Assembly (NCBI GenBank): GCA_014904845.1
Contig: MU119209.1
Span: 325,380-389,379, forward strand
DNA from: Acephala macrosclerotiorum
Lineage: Eukaryota; Ascomycota; Leotiomycetes; Helotiales; Mollisiaceae
Direction of reading: 5' to 3'
Length of the DNA: 64,000 nucleotides
A model generated the notes under the pieces. That model did not search any database. It saw only the letters and a program-made list of their open reading frames with translations, and was not told where the DNA came from. Each line of letters starts with the position of its first letter. Positions within the stretch are counted from its first letter, which is position 1. Both the position numbers and the translations under genes were made by a program. Of the stretch, positions 49,629-59,398 are shown in pieces.

Positions 49629-50486
49629 TCATCGGTACCGCTTCAAGGACGTAAAGTAAGCTTCGTGCGAAGCCAGATAGCCATTAAATCCCATCCTGGA
49701 CTCTACAACACGATAGACGCAGCCTGCAAAAAAGAGTTGGCTCCTCACCCACCGTGGAACAAGGGTTTGGAGAAACCTAAGAAGCATTATCAGGAAGCAA
49801 CTGATGTAGAGGCACAGAAGAAGTGGTCGCCATTTGCTGGTCCGATCTCTTATTGGTCCCGGCATCTTTTGTTATCTCTTCATCTTCTGGTGAAATCGGA
49901 CCAACACGATCTAGAAAAAGCCGAAAGTCACAAGCTGCAGCACCAATCCACCAAACAGGATATGTTGGCCGAGCATGCTCTTCTTTCTATCGTTCTTTCC
50001 ACCTGCTAGAATTACAGCACCAGCTGATTGTGCGAGGAAGGAATGGCGTCGAAACTAATGAATATTCTGGTCACCCATGCCGCTGTGATCCCAAGTGCTT
50101 TCGCTCCTAGTGAGTACGTTCGAAGAAGTCTTCCAAAGAGCATGTAGTTGAACGCAGCCGCGACTTGATAGCGAGTGTCAGTATGGGAACCGAAATACCA
50201 AAAGGAAGTCTGACTTACAGACTGGAGCAAGAACAATCAAGCTCAACTGTGTAGCGTAAAGTGCGATTGATTCTTCGTGCTGAGCGCTGACAGCTCTTAT
50301 GGTGTACCTCATAGTTTCCCATACTCCACCGACGACGAGGGTGATGCAAAGGCGTGTTCGATAGTGGAATGCCTGAAAGATATGGAAAGCGGTGGTCATC
50401 AAATAGATGCGAGCGATGATGATAGCAGCTGCCAGAGATGGGTTGTAAAACCAAGGATTATTCGGATCCTGAGAAGAGCGCGCCAT
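49629..50486 (-). pseudogene. RTA1-like membrane protein gene, decayed
   Basis: Remains of an RTA1/RTM1-family protein: seven-helix fungal membrane proteins linked to lipid transport and resistance to toxic compounds. Exon 1 (50486-50219, ATG start) gives NPWFYNPSLAAAIIIARIYL and the family's RAVSAQHEES. A 55-base intron (50164-50218) joins it to APVFAAAFNYMLFGRLLR. About 40 codons later the frame is lost at about 50045. The family sequence resumes in another frame (FLAQSAGAVILAGGKND, LVLQLVTFGFF), consistent with one missing base. Two further in-frame stops follow, TAG at 49913-49911 and TAA at 49874-49872. The C-terminal helices and the conserved GFNGYLASHEAYF remain readable to the stop at 49631-49629. 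Both stops are one C-to-T change from Gln codons. It is transcribed in the same direction as the neighbouring zinc-cluster regulator. Confidence 0.75.
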
Positions 50487-50984
50487 GAGGGTGGATTGCC
50501 CGGATCTTGGGGATTTTGTGTGTCGGACGATTTCGAGGTTTTCTGATCGGCTCCTAATTTGCTTTTGAGGGTTGATGTTGAGGAAGAATGGAAGTCGAAT
50601 GTTTGGACGCAGATATTGACTTATACTCCATTTGGAGCCCACTCTCAAGCTGGGTCATTCGAAATATGCATTTTTGGATTCGGATAGGACAGCCCCAAAG
50701 CATTCGGCATGGCTGTGGTATTTGAAATGTGAGTATGCCTCGCGTTGCAACATAAACCCAGTGGTATCCAGCCTCATTCCACCTGCATCGCTAAGCGATT
50801 CCCAACAACTCGACGTGGAGCTCACATGCATTCAAGTAAGCAGGCGAATCTTCGCACCGTGAGGAGACGAACCGAAGGACCTCTTCTCTACCGCAATCGT
50901 ATGAAGGTAGTTTTCTCTTCCCCTGAACAGGCCGCGTTGATGTCATTGTAGACCAAGAGATTGCAATAAAGAGCAAGCAAGGTA
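50487..50984. other. Intergenic up to a transposon end
   Basis: About 0.5 kb between the RTA1-like pseudogene and the first piggyBac-type element. No gene recognised. Confidence 0.4.
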
Positions 50985-52963
50985 TCCCTTCGTCTGGTGA
51001 GACATAGTCCGTACTAGTAGGGGGGCCTTGTTTGGGATAACACAGCATAAAATTATGTACCCCTCCATACAAATTGATTAGTAAGATACATCATTTGAAT
51101 GATAACGCTCCCAACACTCCCCCTCCTTACAAAGGTTAATATTACAAAATATACAACCACCATGAGAGCGATTTGCTTGACTTTTCACTGCCTTTCCTAG
51201 GACTTTTTGGCACTTTAATCTATATGAACACCATGCACAAGTGCCTTTAGGGCGCTTGTGCCAGTAATGTAAGTGCTGTAAATCAGGATTAAATACCCTT
51301 TTCTCACCTAATCTTGCCCATAAACTCTGTATCTTTGCTCTCTCAGAATAATTTAAAAGCTTACAGTAAAGCTCTATTCTGAATTGTAAGTGTGTGAGAG
51401 GACGCTCACTTGTATGCAGTTGATATAGTCTATATGCATTCACACAGACTACATCAATCAGCCAGTAAAATAAGGGCCACCAAGTCCTAAATGTAGGCCT
51501 ATGAGTCTCATACGCCTCTCTAAATTGGTTTGCAAGATCAACACCTCCCATATATTGATTATAATCATCAATAAAACAAGGAATCTGCAAAATTTTAGTA
51601 TGCTCGTTGCTAAAAACCTTCTTTACAATCCGCCCATTGGTTGATGTCTTTGCAGGACGCCGTCTTGCCTTCTCCACAAAGTCTTCTGCCTTATTCACCG
51701 TATGAACATTACTTAGGCCAAGGACAATATTATTATCCTGCCAAGCTAAGCAAAGTACGCCCTGAATAACCTTTGCAAAAAGGCTGTTTTATTCAAGCTT
51801 CTTTGAGAATCGATTTTTGAGTTCAATCAATTCTCCAGGGAAAGCGTCATGTGCTCTTGTTGTCTCTACAGCACCAAAGTTGCAGGCCTGTAGCTCTACA
51901 AATAAAGGTATACTCGTAAAGTAATTGTCCAAGTATATTGTGAGATAGCGGCGTGGAAGAGAGAGGACGAGGGATCGAACGAGGCAACCGGTATTCGTAA
52001 GTTTAGGGTGGAGGACAATATCTTGTAATCCCTTCTCTCGAGAGCTCCAAATCCAATTGAATATATAGCCATGATCTGCAATTCCATAGATTTTGTACCC
52101 TTGTTTGATCGGTTTGTTCGGCATTTTGTACGTATGCAACGATCTAAAGTAATTAGCAGAGTAATAAAGTAAAAGAAGCAAGAGACGTACCTGCCAAAAC
52201 ACCGTACCATAAGCTCATCAATACTCACTTCAGAAGAAGGAGAGTAATATCGTTGAGAAGAAGCTTGAATTGAAGAAGCTAGAGGTTCAAGCTTATACCA
52301 CCAGATCTTATTAGAAGGTAAATGAAACCCTGCTCTCTCATCACTTTCATAGCATGAGATATGGCAATATCTCTTGATCTGCTGAAAGCGGCAGAGTGGC
52401 ATATGAGTTGCAATTGTATGTAAAGGGCCTGTATTGAAGTCCTTATTCCAATATAACTCAGTCTTAGGCTCCTCATGAACACCCATATATATAATTGCAC
52501 CAATAAATACGTATAACTCCTCCACCAATAAATCTGTCCATTCTCGTGCTCTCTCTTGTGGAACGTGTAGTTTTTGGAGGCTCGCATATCGATTGGTATT
52601 CGTAGTAATCGTACGGAAGAGATCGTGAGTAAAGAATAAGGTAAAGTAGTCGAATGGACGTGGTTTTTGAGGGAAGGACGAAGGGAGGAGTGCTCTTGCT
52701 GTCTGCTTGGGCTCGCATTTGAAGGGCTCGTAATGGACGTTCGTGATTGGTTCAAGTCTGGAGAGTATATCCTCAAGAGATAGAGATTTTAGTTCAGCTT
52801 TGGACATCTTAAGTGCGCGTTGAGGGTAAACGCGTAGGTGCGCGTGCATTCAAATGATGTATCTTACTAATCAATTTGTATGCAAAGATACATAATTTTA
52901 TGCTCTGTTATCCCAAACAAGGCCCCCCTACTAGTACGGACTATGTCTCACCAGACGAAGGGA
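50985..52963 (-). mobile_element. piggyBac-type DNA transposon, copy 1
   Basis: A 1,979-bp element with 117-bp terminal inverted repeats (50985-51101 and 52847-52963) that differ by only about five bases. They begin TCCCTTCGTCTGGTGAGACA. The dinucleotide TA lies directly outside both ends (50983-50984 and 52964-52965), so the target duplication appears to be TA and not the TTAA typical of piggyBac. The element carries one transposase gene reading inward from the right end; its start codon lies just outside the right inverted repeat and its stop lies inside the left one. Near-identity of the repeats suggests a recent insertion. It sits between the RTA1-like pseudogene and a broken hydrolase gene. 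Confidence 0.88.
51078..52807 (-). pseudogene. piggyBac-type transposase (DDE_Tnp_1_7), one internal stop
   Basis: Two exons, 52807-52191 and 52143-51078, around a 47-base intron give 561 codons. The only interruption is a TAA at 51791-51789 (codon 324). Start at the ATG of MSKAELKSLSLED; an upstream frame extension lacks support. The fold's landmarks are visible. The first catalytic Asp is in SIDELMVRCFGR, the second in IYLDNYFTSIPLFVEL and the third in YMGGVDLANQ. In that last motif Asn stands where the insect enzyme has a further important Asp. A Cys/His-rich C-terminal domain (CAWC, CIFC, CKEGEC) matches the zinc-binding tail that recognises piggyBac ends. The sequence after the TAA continues in frame with full family character. 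At the same codon the second copy in this window has TAG, and Trp (TGG) is the likely original residue. Confidence 0.85.
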
Positions 52964-54287
52964 TACAGTCGGCAATCCGAGAGACCGACCATGTCAGCCT
53001 AGCGTGCGTCGCGCTACCAATGTTTTCAGCGCGGCGTCTGGCCCTGGAGCGGAAAAGACGAATGCAAATATCAAAACAATCAAATAACGGTACACTAGAG
53101 GGCAATGCTAATGTGCTTCGCCTCACGATTGTATATTGGTACAAGTAGAAGATATCTCAGCCATCGCAAGTGAAGTGAAATCATGGAGAGCCTGAACATC
53201 AAGCTTGAGAACTTCACCGTCCCGAGCACTAGTACAAATCATCCTCGACGTAAAGTTCTCTTGTGTACAATTGAGCAAGTTGCTTTTCGGTCACACAACT
53301 CAAGCGGCTTCTCGGGTGTGCCAGGATTACATTATCCCCGTCAATGTCACCTCTCAGGTATTTGTTGCCACATATTCACGCTTCCAAACAGACTACGATG
53401 TCGTTGGTTTGTCAACAATCTTGCTCGAAGGGATTCCAATGCGACGTTTCACCCCTTTTTAGGCGCGAACGTAGCTGCTGCGTACAATATCGCAGCCACA
53501 TTTTGCAGTCCCAGTACAAATCCGAACAAGGAGAAGACAATTCTCCTGGCTTCGCATGGACTTGCATATGATGGCAGGTGAGATCTTCATGAATTGCAGT
53601 ACTGAACATCTGCCAACGCAGATACTGGGATTCAGGAATCGATCCGGCGAACTCAACTTTGTAGATTTCGGTAAGTCGACTTCCTTGAGCCATATTCCCT
53701 CTTCTGGTAGTTTTCACGAGTTCTACTCGCTGCAATGCCGGAAGCGGGCATTTGGCTCCCGAATAACTCCTGACATGCCTGAATGAAGTATATTGACTCG
53801 AGGATGTCTGGTACCGGCAATCTCCAAAGGCTACTCCATTTTCTTCTACGACAGACTAGGGACTGGCCTTTCCTCCAAGTTCGTAATTCGTCTAAAGACA
53901 AGAAAGCTTACTGACTCATGTAGAGTCTCGGGATACGAAGGTTCCGACATAAAGTGATGAGACAACAGGGCATTCAGGCCCTCCATCCACTAAGTGACAC
54001 GATATCAGCGATAGACTTACACCGAACGGCCCTGAGAGCTTACTTGCAAGGTTTTGGTAGATCCCAGGGGTGTGACACCTATTGTTCTAGGGTGTTTGAG
54101 CCTATCAATGCCCTGGAGCAGTGACTTTCTAGGCACTATGCCCTAAAATGGCTGTCTGAGCTCAAGTGGCGCCGATAGTGTTGATACCTTGCAAGTACAG
54201 GGTATAGAATCGCTAAATATACTGCTTATAGTGCTTTCATAATGATAGTGTTACCTTGAGAACACTAATTTTGTACAAAATGTCCTA

Positions 54288-56352
54288 TCCCTTCGTCCGC
54301 TGAGACATGTCCCAACGCTAAGCAGGGGAGATTCGCTTAGCTAGCGCTCATAATTTTATGTACTTTTGCATACAAATTTATGCGTCAAGGTACCTCAACT
54401 GAATGAAATCGCGTCTGCCCGTTCTCCATAAAAAAGCGCGTTCTAATAGAGGATTCTAGCGATTATTCCAGCCCTAATTATAGCGGCAATTCAAGCCTAC
54501 TACTACAGCGTGCAAAGCGAAAATCACAAGTTCTAAAGGATATTCTTGAAAAACTAGATTCTATCGATAAAGTTTCATATATTCCATTTAAAATCGAGTC
54601 TCTACAAGACTCGAAACCGCTTCTACTCTCTTTTTTCCCTTCGAATCCACACTTATTCGACTATTTCAGCCTGTTTTTTACTCTCGACTTTTTCAAAACG
54701 ATCACGAAAAACACTAATCGATACGCTAGTATATACAAGTTTCAAGTACAACAGGAGAAAGTACGAGAATAGAAAGATTTGTTGCTAGAAGAGTGTTACG
54801 TATTTATTGGCGTTATTTTATATATAGGTGTCTACTATGAGCCTCAAATCGAGCTATACTAGAATCCAGATTTTAATAAGAGCTCTTTACACACGATTTC
54901 AGCTCATATATTTCGCTGCCGCTTCGAACAAATCAAGCGTTACTATCATATTTCGGATCTTGAAAGTAACGAACGCAATAGTTATCAGCTCTTCACTAAC
55001 AAGATCTGGTAGTATAAGCTGGAATCTCTTACTTCAGCCATTCAAGCCTTTTGTCGAAAGTATTACTTCTCTTCGTCAAAAGTAAGTATTGACGAAATTA
55101 TAGTGCGGTTTTTCGATCGGTGAATATATCTCTTATTTATTCTTCTCTTACCTCGCTATCTCGCTACTCTACTAACAAGCAGTTATTTACAGGTTCGCAC
55201 ACACCTACAAAATGCCTAAAAAACCTATTAAAGAAAAATACAAAGTCTACGAAATCGCGAACTATGGATATATATACGGGTAAATATAGAGCTCAAGAGA
55301 AAAGGGGTTGCAAGCTTTAATTAAACACTCATCTCTCACTCTTACCGGCTCCCTCGTACGCTCCTTAGCTTTAATGCTCTTCCGACGGCATATTGCTATT
55401 TATATGGACAACTACTTCACCTCAGTCCCCTTATTTGTAGAGTTACAAGCTTGCAAATTTGGTGTTGTAAAAACTACGCGCTCGCACAAAGCGTTCTTTG
55501 ATTTTCTGTCGACAATAAAAAAACGATTTGCGAAAAAGCTTCTTTAGAACACTCTTATTGCAGCAATTGAGCAGAATATACTCTGTATCGCTTGGCAAGA
55601 TAATAATATTGTTCTTGGATTAAGTAATATCTATACTGTGAATAAAGTGAAGGATTGGATAAAGAAAAAAAGAAAGCGTCCTGCAAAGACGTCAACAAAT
55701 AGAGCTCTTATACGAGAGGTTTTTGGAAACAATCCTGTTAAAGAGCTTTCGATTCCTTGTTTTATCGACGATTATAATCAGAATATGAGAGGTGTAGACC
55801 TGGCAAATCAGTTTAAAGAAGCGTACGAAACCCACAAGCCTAGTTTTAGGAACTGGTGGCCGTTGTTTTACTGATTAATCGACTTTGCTTGCGTGAACGA
55901 TTATCGACTTTACAAGCTCTATATAAGTAAAAAATCTCTAACGCAGTTGCAGTTCAAGATCGAGCTCTACTGTAAGCTCTTAGGATATTCGGAAAAGGCC
56001 AAGTTACAGAGCTTAAGAGTAGGATTAGAGAACAAGAGGGTATTTAACCCTGAAAACGAACGTCTTTACTACTGGGAGAAGCGTTCTAGAGGCACTTGTA
56101 CTTAGTGTTTATATAATCAAAAGTGCAAAAAGGCCCTTGAGAGACCTGTAGAGAGCAAAGCGACGCGCTTATATAGTGGTTGTGAGTTTTGTAATGTTAA
56201 TTTATGTAAGGTGAGAAACTGCTAAGCGCGATTTCATTCAGTTGAGGTACCTTAACGCATAAATTTGTATGTAAAGGTACATAAAATTATGAGCGCTAGC
56301 TAAGCGAATCTCCCCTGCTTAGCGTTAGGACATGTCTCAGCGGACGAAGGGA
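54288..56352 (+). mobile_element. piggyBac-type DNA transposon, copy 2
   Basis: A 2,065-bp element with 126-bp terminal inverted repeats (54288-54413 and 56227-56352) that are nearly identical to each other. They share only short blocks with those of copy 1 (TCCCTTCGTC, TGAGACAT and CATACAAATT), so this is a related but separate subfamily. TA flanks it (54286-54287 and 56353-56354). It is inserted inside the small inverted-repeat element, near that element's right end. Its transposase reads rightward, so the two piggyBac copies are head to head, 1.3 kb apart. Confidence 0.85.
54525..56225 (+). pseudogene. piggyBac-type transposase, inactivated by Trp-to-stop changes
   Basis: Homologous throughout to the copy 1 transposase, but without a clear ATG; the start given is approximate. 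The catalytic regions remain: VSIDEIIVRFFDR, IAIYMDNYFTSVPLFVEL and RGVDLANQ. Stops interrupt it at 54770, 54860, 55281, 55287, 55545, 55872, 56103 and 56223 (TAG, TAG, TAA, TAG, TAG, TGA, TAG and TAA, first base given). At seven of the eight sites copy 1 has a Trp codon; at 55545 copy 1 has its own stop. Each stop is therefore explained by G-to-A change in TGG. An intron like that of copy 1 lies at about 55120-55188. The last stop removes the final zinc-binding residues. Confidence 0.8.
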
Positions 56353-57115
56353 TAGTCTCATCACTTTATGCCAAAATCTTCGTACGATGAATCGCAAGCA
56401 ACAACTCAAATCGCGATCTTGCAGAAATTGACAGGACTTCTTCGGGAAGGGAGGTATACTGGTAATTTTGGTAAACCATCAACGAATGTCCATGTCAGAC
56501 ACAGCTTTGGCTCATTGGACGAGTGACTCCCAATTCTTATCAACGTCCACTACTGACTCGAGTATAGCATCACTAACGCTCTCATTGCGACTACGCCTGG
56601 ACTTTCGGACGCCGCCATACTGACTGGAATTGCATACGGCACCCAAGATTTTGGAAGTTTCGTCGAAGCTTGGGGGCTTCGCATTGCCACACAGCAAGCA
56701 CCGGGGAGGTGGCCGGGCAGGGACAACCACTACGTGACAAGGGCTAATGTGTTTGCTACCTTTTTCCATGGGGATAGCTACGATGATGAAGTTCTCTGGT
56801 ACACTGAGAATATCAGATAACCACTGGCTGCCATTGAGCTCCTAACGCATTACGAAGCCTGTTATGGTAAGCTCACCTGAGCCTTCAAGGTATTTGTGCT
56901 TGACGAACATCATAAGTGGAGAGTTTGACTTCGTTATTTGTGGGGGCAACTGTGTTGGTGTTCTCGAGTAACCCGCCGAGGACTTTCCCTTTCCGAATGC
57001 AACGGATTTTCAAGTTGTTGTACATCCAGCTGTGGGATATGGTATCAACTTCAGCTTCAACGCTACCGGCGCGTATGATGTGATGCTGAGCTACCTGGCC
57101 AAGCATGGCTTGTGA

Positions 57116-57536
57116 GACGGGCTTTCGTGATCGTATAGAAAGAATTAGCCTAGGGCTTGAAGTTGCTGTCAATAATTTGGATACATGTGGATAACAGAGA
57201 GTAACGAACTGTGTGATAGATTAGGGGATTGTCCATTTCTAACAAACTCGGGCTCGCTGAGAATGTTTAATGAACGAGTAGACATCAGAGTTTATGCAAA
57301 GTAAACGACCACATTATCTTTGATATTGTACGAGATTAACGAAGATTAATAAACGTAAAACGTTGTAAGGAAAATCAAACAAATTTGACTGAAAATTGTG
57401 GAAGGAGTATGGGAGAGGTCAACACCTGGAGCTTGACGAGAAATTAGCTTACACGTGACTTTAACGCTAAAATATCGGGCCGATCCCTTTCCCGAATTCG
57501 CTGGCCAAGTGAGACCCAACCTTTCACATCTCACTC
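57116..57536. other. Intergenic, promoter side of the TMEM234-like gene
   Basis: About 0.42 kb from the end of the broken hydrolase to the next gene. No separate feature recognised. Confidence 0.4.
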
Positions 57537-58392
57537 ATGCAGCTTGCCATACCACAGTATCCCTTAGTTCTTTTGGATACATGCATACCAGGCACACCTT
57601 TCTTTTCACAATGGATACATCAACACCAGAGCCACAACCATCCGCAATCCGTTACATCCTCGGTTTCCTTTATCCTCCCCCTTTCCAAGTACCGTCTGAC
57701 TTTGAGAAAAGGATTCCTCCTGATTGGAGTAGCGTGGGGATTTACAACGCCTTTCATTCGGGCAGCAGCACGAACTCACTCCCCACCAGCACATCCAGTT
57801 CTCGATTCGCCATCCGTGAAAAACAGCTGGTTGAAGTCCAAGGTATATGGATCATTTTTCGGCGTTGTCGATCTGTTGAGGAACCCGAGATATGCCATCC
57901 CGCTGCTTCTGAACCTGACAGGCTCGGTGTGGTTCTTCTTATTGATTGGAAAAGCTGGTGAGGCAACTTTTCGATGTTTTCATCTCCTTTTTCTCTTTGT
58001 GAAACTTGATTTGAAGTTTTCCGTTCGTGATGGGCTTGATGGCGTAGGGAGGTGAGCGGGTGGGGGTGGCGGAAATGGAGAGAATAGGGGAGTATGCCTG
58101 AGCTGAGGTTGGGGCTGAAAAGGGGATTGCTCCGGGAAGCATGCGTATTGGCGGATATCGAAAACTGATAATTGATACAGAATTGAGCTTGACCGTTCCG
58201 ATAACGAATTCATTGGCTTTCTTGTTTACCGTTCTTGGAGATTGGGTAGTGGAAAGAAAAGTTATCCAAAAAGGTATTTTTCATTTTGCCATCAGCAGAA
58301 GAGTTGCGGCTGACCGTGGCAAAGACACTTGGATCGGCATGGCTCTTTCATTGGGAGGAATCGCACTATGCGTTCAGAGCAAGAATAAGTAG
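57537..58392 (+). CDS. TMEM234-like small multi-pass membrane protein
   Basis: Three exons (57537-57957, 58181-58273 and 58325-58392) whose phases join exactly to give 193 residues. Characteristic pieces are VAWGFTTPFIR near residue 65, IPLLLNLTGSVWFFLLIGKA at the end of exon 1, LSLTVPITNSLAFLFTVLGD in exon 2 and GMALSLGGIALCVQSKNK at the C-terminus. These fit the TMEM234 family, four-helix relatives of the drug/metabolite transporter superfamily with no established substrate. The N-terminal 55 residues look unlike the family, which normally begins just before the first helix. The start chosen is the first ATG of the frame; the real start may be later or lie in an unseen exon. No stop or frameshift is seen in the conserved part, so this is the first intact gene to the right of the decayed cluster. 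Confidence 0.75.
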
Positions 58393-58672
58393 ACTTTTTG
58401 ATGAGATTGGACTACGACTAAACTGTTCTTGGGTATCAACTATTGTATGCGTTGTGAAACCTCAGGAATAAAGATTATTTTGAATCTTGCAATGCGCCTG
58501 GCAAATGCTTCTAGTTGCTTGCGGTATCCGGTACCAGCAATGTGAATCGAAGCGCCGTCCCAATGCCCGCTAATGTAAAAAAGATTGATATCCTCCATTG
58601 CTCCATGCAAATGCAATTGTTCCCACTTCATCGCTTATCCATTCCATTAACTCATTTCGCCGTTTTGTGCAA

Positions 58673-59398
58673 TCACCTTCTAGCCCGAACCCATCTTTGG
58701 ACATGCCTTAAGCTAGGATCTTCAACCGTCCAGCGCCCCATTTGATAATCTGAAGATCGCATATCCGAATAGATTGAGTCATCTGTGATGGCTGCAAGCT
58801 CCTGTCCAATGATCAGAATCAGTCCCAAAGTACGATTTGGCTGACTTACAACTCGCAATTGCGCATCACAGGCAGCAAGTTGCTCCGTGTGCCCTGTGTG
58901 GGGTCTTTGTCCTTGAAGAACTTGGTCTCGCCATCCAATCCAACGTTGGGCAGCACCTTGACGAAGATATATCTTTTGTGCTTCATGACGGCGTGAGTAT
59001 GCATCTAGCATAACCCTGGAAGGTATCAGCATAGAATTCAATGAACCCTAGGTACAGGCATACTGTTGCAGCTCTGCCTTGGCCTGCTCTTCTGGGCCGC
59101 CCCGCACCCTTGGTACGCGGGTCTCTGCCGCACAGTTCAAGATGTGCTGTCCATCAATGGAGCATTGCCGCAGAGCGGCCCACCCTTCCGTGTAGTAATC
59201 ATCCTGATCTTCAGGGTCTACGGGAGCCGCAGCAATATAGTATTGAAGAGTACGAAAGTCTGAGAGTAGATCTGCTACCCGAGCAGTTCTCTGGTCATTT
59301 ACTGAAGACTTGTTAGTAAAGTTCAAACATATGACAAGGAAATATGGATGGGAGATACGGGAAAGAAAGAAATAGCCCGACTCACAACCGTCTGCCAT
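58673..59398 (-). CDS. Hypothetical protein, four exons
   Basis: Exons 59398-59386, 59301-59064, 59015-58850 and 58801-58673 join in phase to give 181 residues. Introns are 84, 48 and 48 bases with good GT-AG ends. The protein starts MADGLNDQRTARVADLLSDF and continues with YYIAAAPVDPEDQDDYYTEG, KIYLRQGAAQRWIGWRDQVL and a C-terminus ending WVRARR. It is soluble, helical and charged, without signal peptide or membrane segment. I believe it belongs to a conserved fungal family of unknown function but can name no domain. The exon chain avoiding every stop in three frames is the main evidence that it is a real, intact gene. It is convergent with the TMEM234-like gene, with about 280 bases between the ends. 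Confidence 0.65.

Larger units (their letters stand above)
53936..56382. mobile_element. Small inverted-repeat element (MITE-like) hosting copy 2
   Basis: Outer termini of 28 bp (53936-53963 and 56355-56382) are inverted repeats matching at 24 of 28 positions, the four differences all being transitions; they begin CGAAG. TA flanks both ends (53934-53935 and 56383-56384). Deleting the element with one TA restores the hydrolase reading frame across GGA-TAC-GAT, giving VSGYDESQATTQ, which fits the family. Without the piggyBac copy inside it the element is about 380 bp, has no coding frame, and looks like a non-autonomous Tc1/mariner-type element by its TA target. Its interior (53964-54285) contains short internal inverted words such as cttgcaaggt near 54041 and accttgcaag near 54186. 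Confidence 0.72.
53205..57115 (+). pseudogene. Alpha/beta hydrolase gene split by a nested transposon
   Basis: Remains of a fungal alpha/beta hydrolase. Readable pieces in order are: CQDYIIPVNVTSQVFVATYS; ANVAAAYNIAATFC; ILLASHGLAYDGR, spliced to YWDSGIDPAN; GYSIFFYDRLGTGLSSK, spliced to VSGY; QIAILQKLTGLLREGRYTG; the nucleophile region HSFGS; DAAILTGIAYGTQDFGSF; and a C-terminal block ending NATGAYDVMLSYLAKHGL before a TGA at 57113-57115. Defects: frame loss at about 53405-53411 (one T short in a T run), probably another at about 53651-53655, a TAA at 56969-56971, and insertion of a 2.4-kb composite transposon (53936-56382) in the Tyr codon after VSG. The Gly normally preceding the HSFG nucleophile motif is Arg (AGA), one G-to-A change from GGA. 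The start codon is unclear; 53205 is only where homologous sequence becomes readable. Normal family length is about 350-400 residues; the substrate is unknown. Confidence 0.75.

Noticed and set aside
52808..52849. Transposase start 14 codons upstream (MHAHLRVYPQ)
   Set aside because: It begins inside the terminal inverted repeat; the ATG at 52807 followed by MSKAEL is more plausible.
50983..52965. TTAA target duplication for piggyBac copy 1
   Set aside because: The bases next to the ends read GTAT on the left and ATAC on the right; only TA is duplicated in direct orientation.
57615..57961. A 116-residue frame starting MDTSTPEPQP overlapping the TMEM234-like gene
   Set aside because: Only the other frame carries the conserved membrane segments and joins the later exons in phase; this frame may be chance or an N-terminal alternative.
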